This document shows, in pieces, positions 30,581 to 30,665 of a DNA stretch of 30,665 nucleotides. The number at the start of each line of letters is the position of its first letter. Positions within the stretch are counted from its first letter, which is position 1. The notes beneath the pieces are model-generated. The model searched no databases. It was not told the DNA's origin and saw only the letters and a program-made list of their open reading frames with translations. The position numbers and the translations under genes are program-made. The DNA is from Hofstenia miamia (lineage: Eukaryota > Xenacoelomorpha > Acoela > Hofsteniidae), in NCBI GenBank assembly GCA_900660155.1, contig CABFPE010000270.1:479710-510374 (forward strand). Reading direction: 5' to 3'.

Positions 30581-30665
30581 TCTAAAAGGAAAACACATTG
30601 AACGTTTCGATTATATTATATCATCATCAGCAAATAATTTGCGGCAAAAATATTTTACAATATAT

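Larger units (their letters stand above)
27061..30665. other. AT-rich DNA, no gene recognised
   Basis: This 3.6-kb stretch has no convincing open frame on either strand. It holds (AT)n tracts at 29424-29454 and 30542-30580, and a small patch with CpG words at 29920-29985. If HID1 exon 1 lies further right, this is its first intron. Confidence 0.55.

Noticed and set aside
30581..30640. Minus-strand GATGATGAT...GAAACGTT motif, recalling ends of some Penelope-like elements
   Set aside because: Only a short motif next to an (AT)n tract at the window edge; no coding sequence or terminal structure visible.
1..30665. CRISPR arrays, operons, rRNA or tRNA genes
   Set aside because: None seen. The spliced HID1 gene and the transposon content show animal nuclear DNA.

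Overview
The window is animal nuclear DNA: AT-rich, with spliceosomal introns, (AT)n tracts, assembly gaps, and relics of at least five transposon classes. There is no prokaryotic organisation. Five introns of only 42-45 nt sit beside introns of up to 2.9 kb. That fits an invertebrate with a very small minimum intron, but I cannot name the species.

One host gene dominates. On the minus strand from 20127 down to 5510 I can assemble 18 coding exons of HID1 (high-temperature-induced dauer formation protein 1, Hid1 family). HID1 is a Golgi-associated protein needed for dense-core vesicle biogenesis and secretory cargo sorting. The exons total 2382 nt, i.e. 793 codons plus a stop. All junction phases agree and no internal stop is present. 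One intron uses a GC-AG donor. The first exon, carrying the start codon, was not recognised; it lies upstream or is too short to see.

Layout. 1-2206: 3' part of a CR1/L2/Jockey-like non-LTR retrotransposon (+), cut by the window edge, with two frameshifts and a (TGT)n tail. 2205-3040: two decayed reverse-transcriptase relics (-). 3041-5509: HID1 3' flank, little recognisable. 5510-20127: HID1. Its introns hold an unrecognised decayed coding-like stretch (9640-10310), another RT relic (10925-11335, -), a 622-bp hAT-type MITE (13099-13720), a 148-N gap (15006-15153) and a piggyBac transposase relic (18540-19440, +). 20128-21970: HID1 upstream or first-intron DNA. 21971-23903 and 23905-25840: two nearly identical 1.93-kb copies joined by one N. 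Each carries a miniature LTR retrotransposon (TRIM-like) whose 3' LTR is split by a 343-bp hAT-type MITE. 25965-27060: Tc1-like element (+) with a DD34E transposase, an intron and a right terminal inverted repeat; its 5' part is lost at a one-N gap. 27061-30665: AT-rich DNA with no recognised gene.

The mobile elements and HID1 show no functional link. The strongest new points are the full HID1 model with its GC-AG intron, the nested TRIM/hAT structure, the one-N duplication (probably an assembly artefact), and a Tc1 transposase with an intron just before its first catalytic aspartate.
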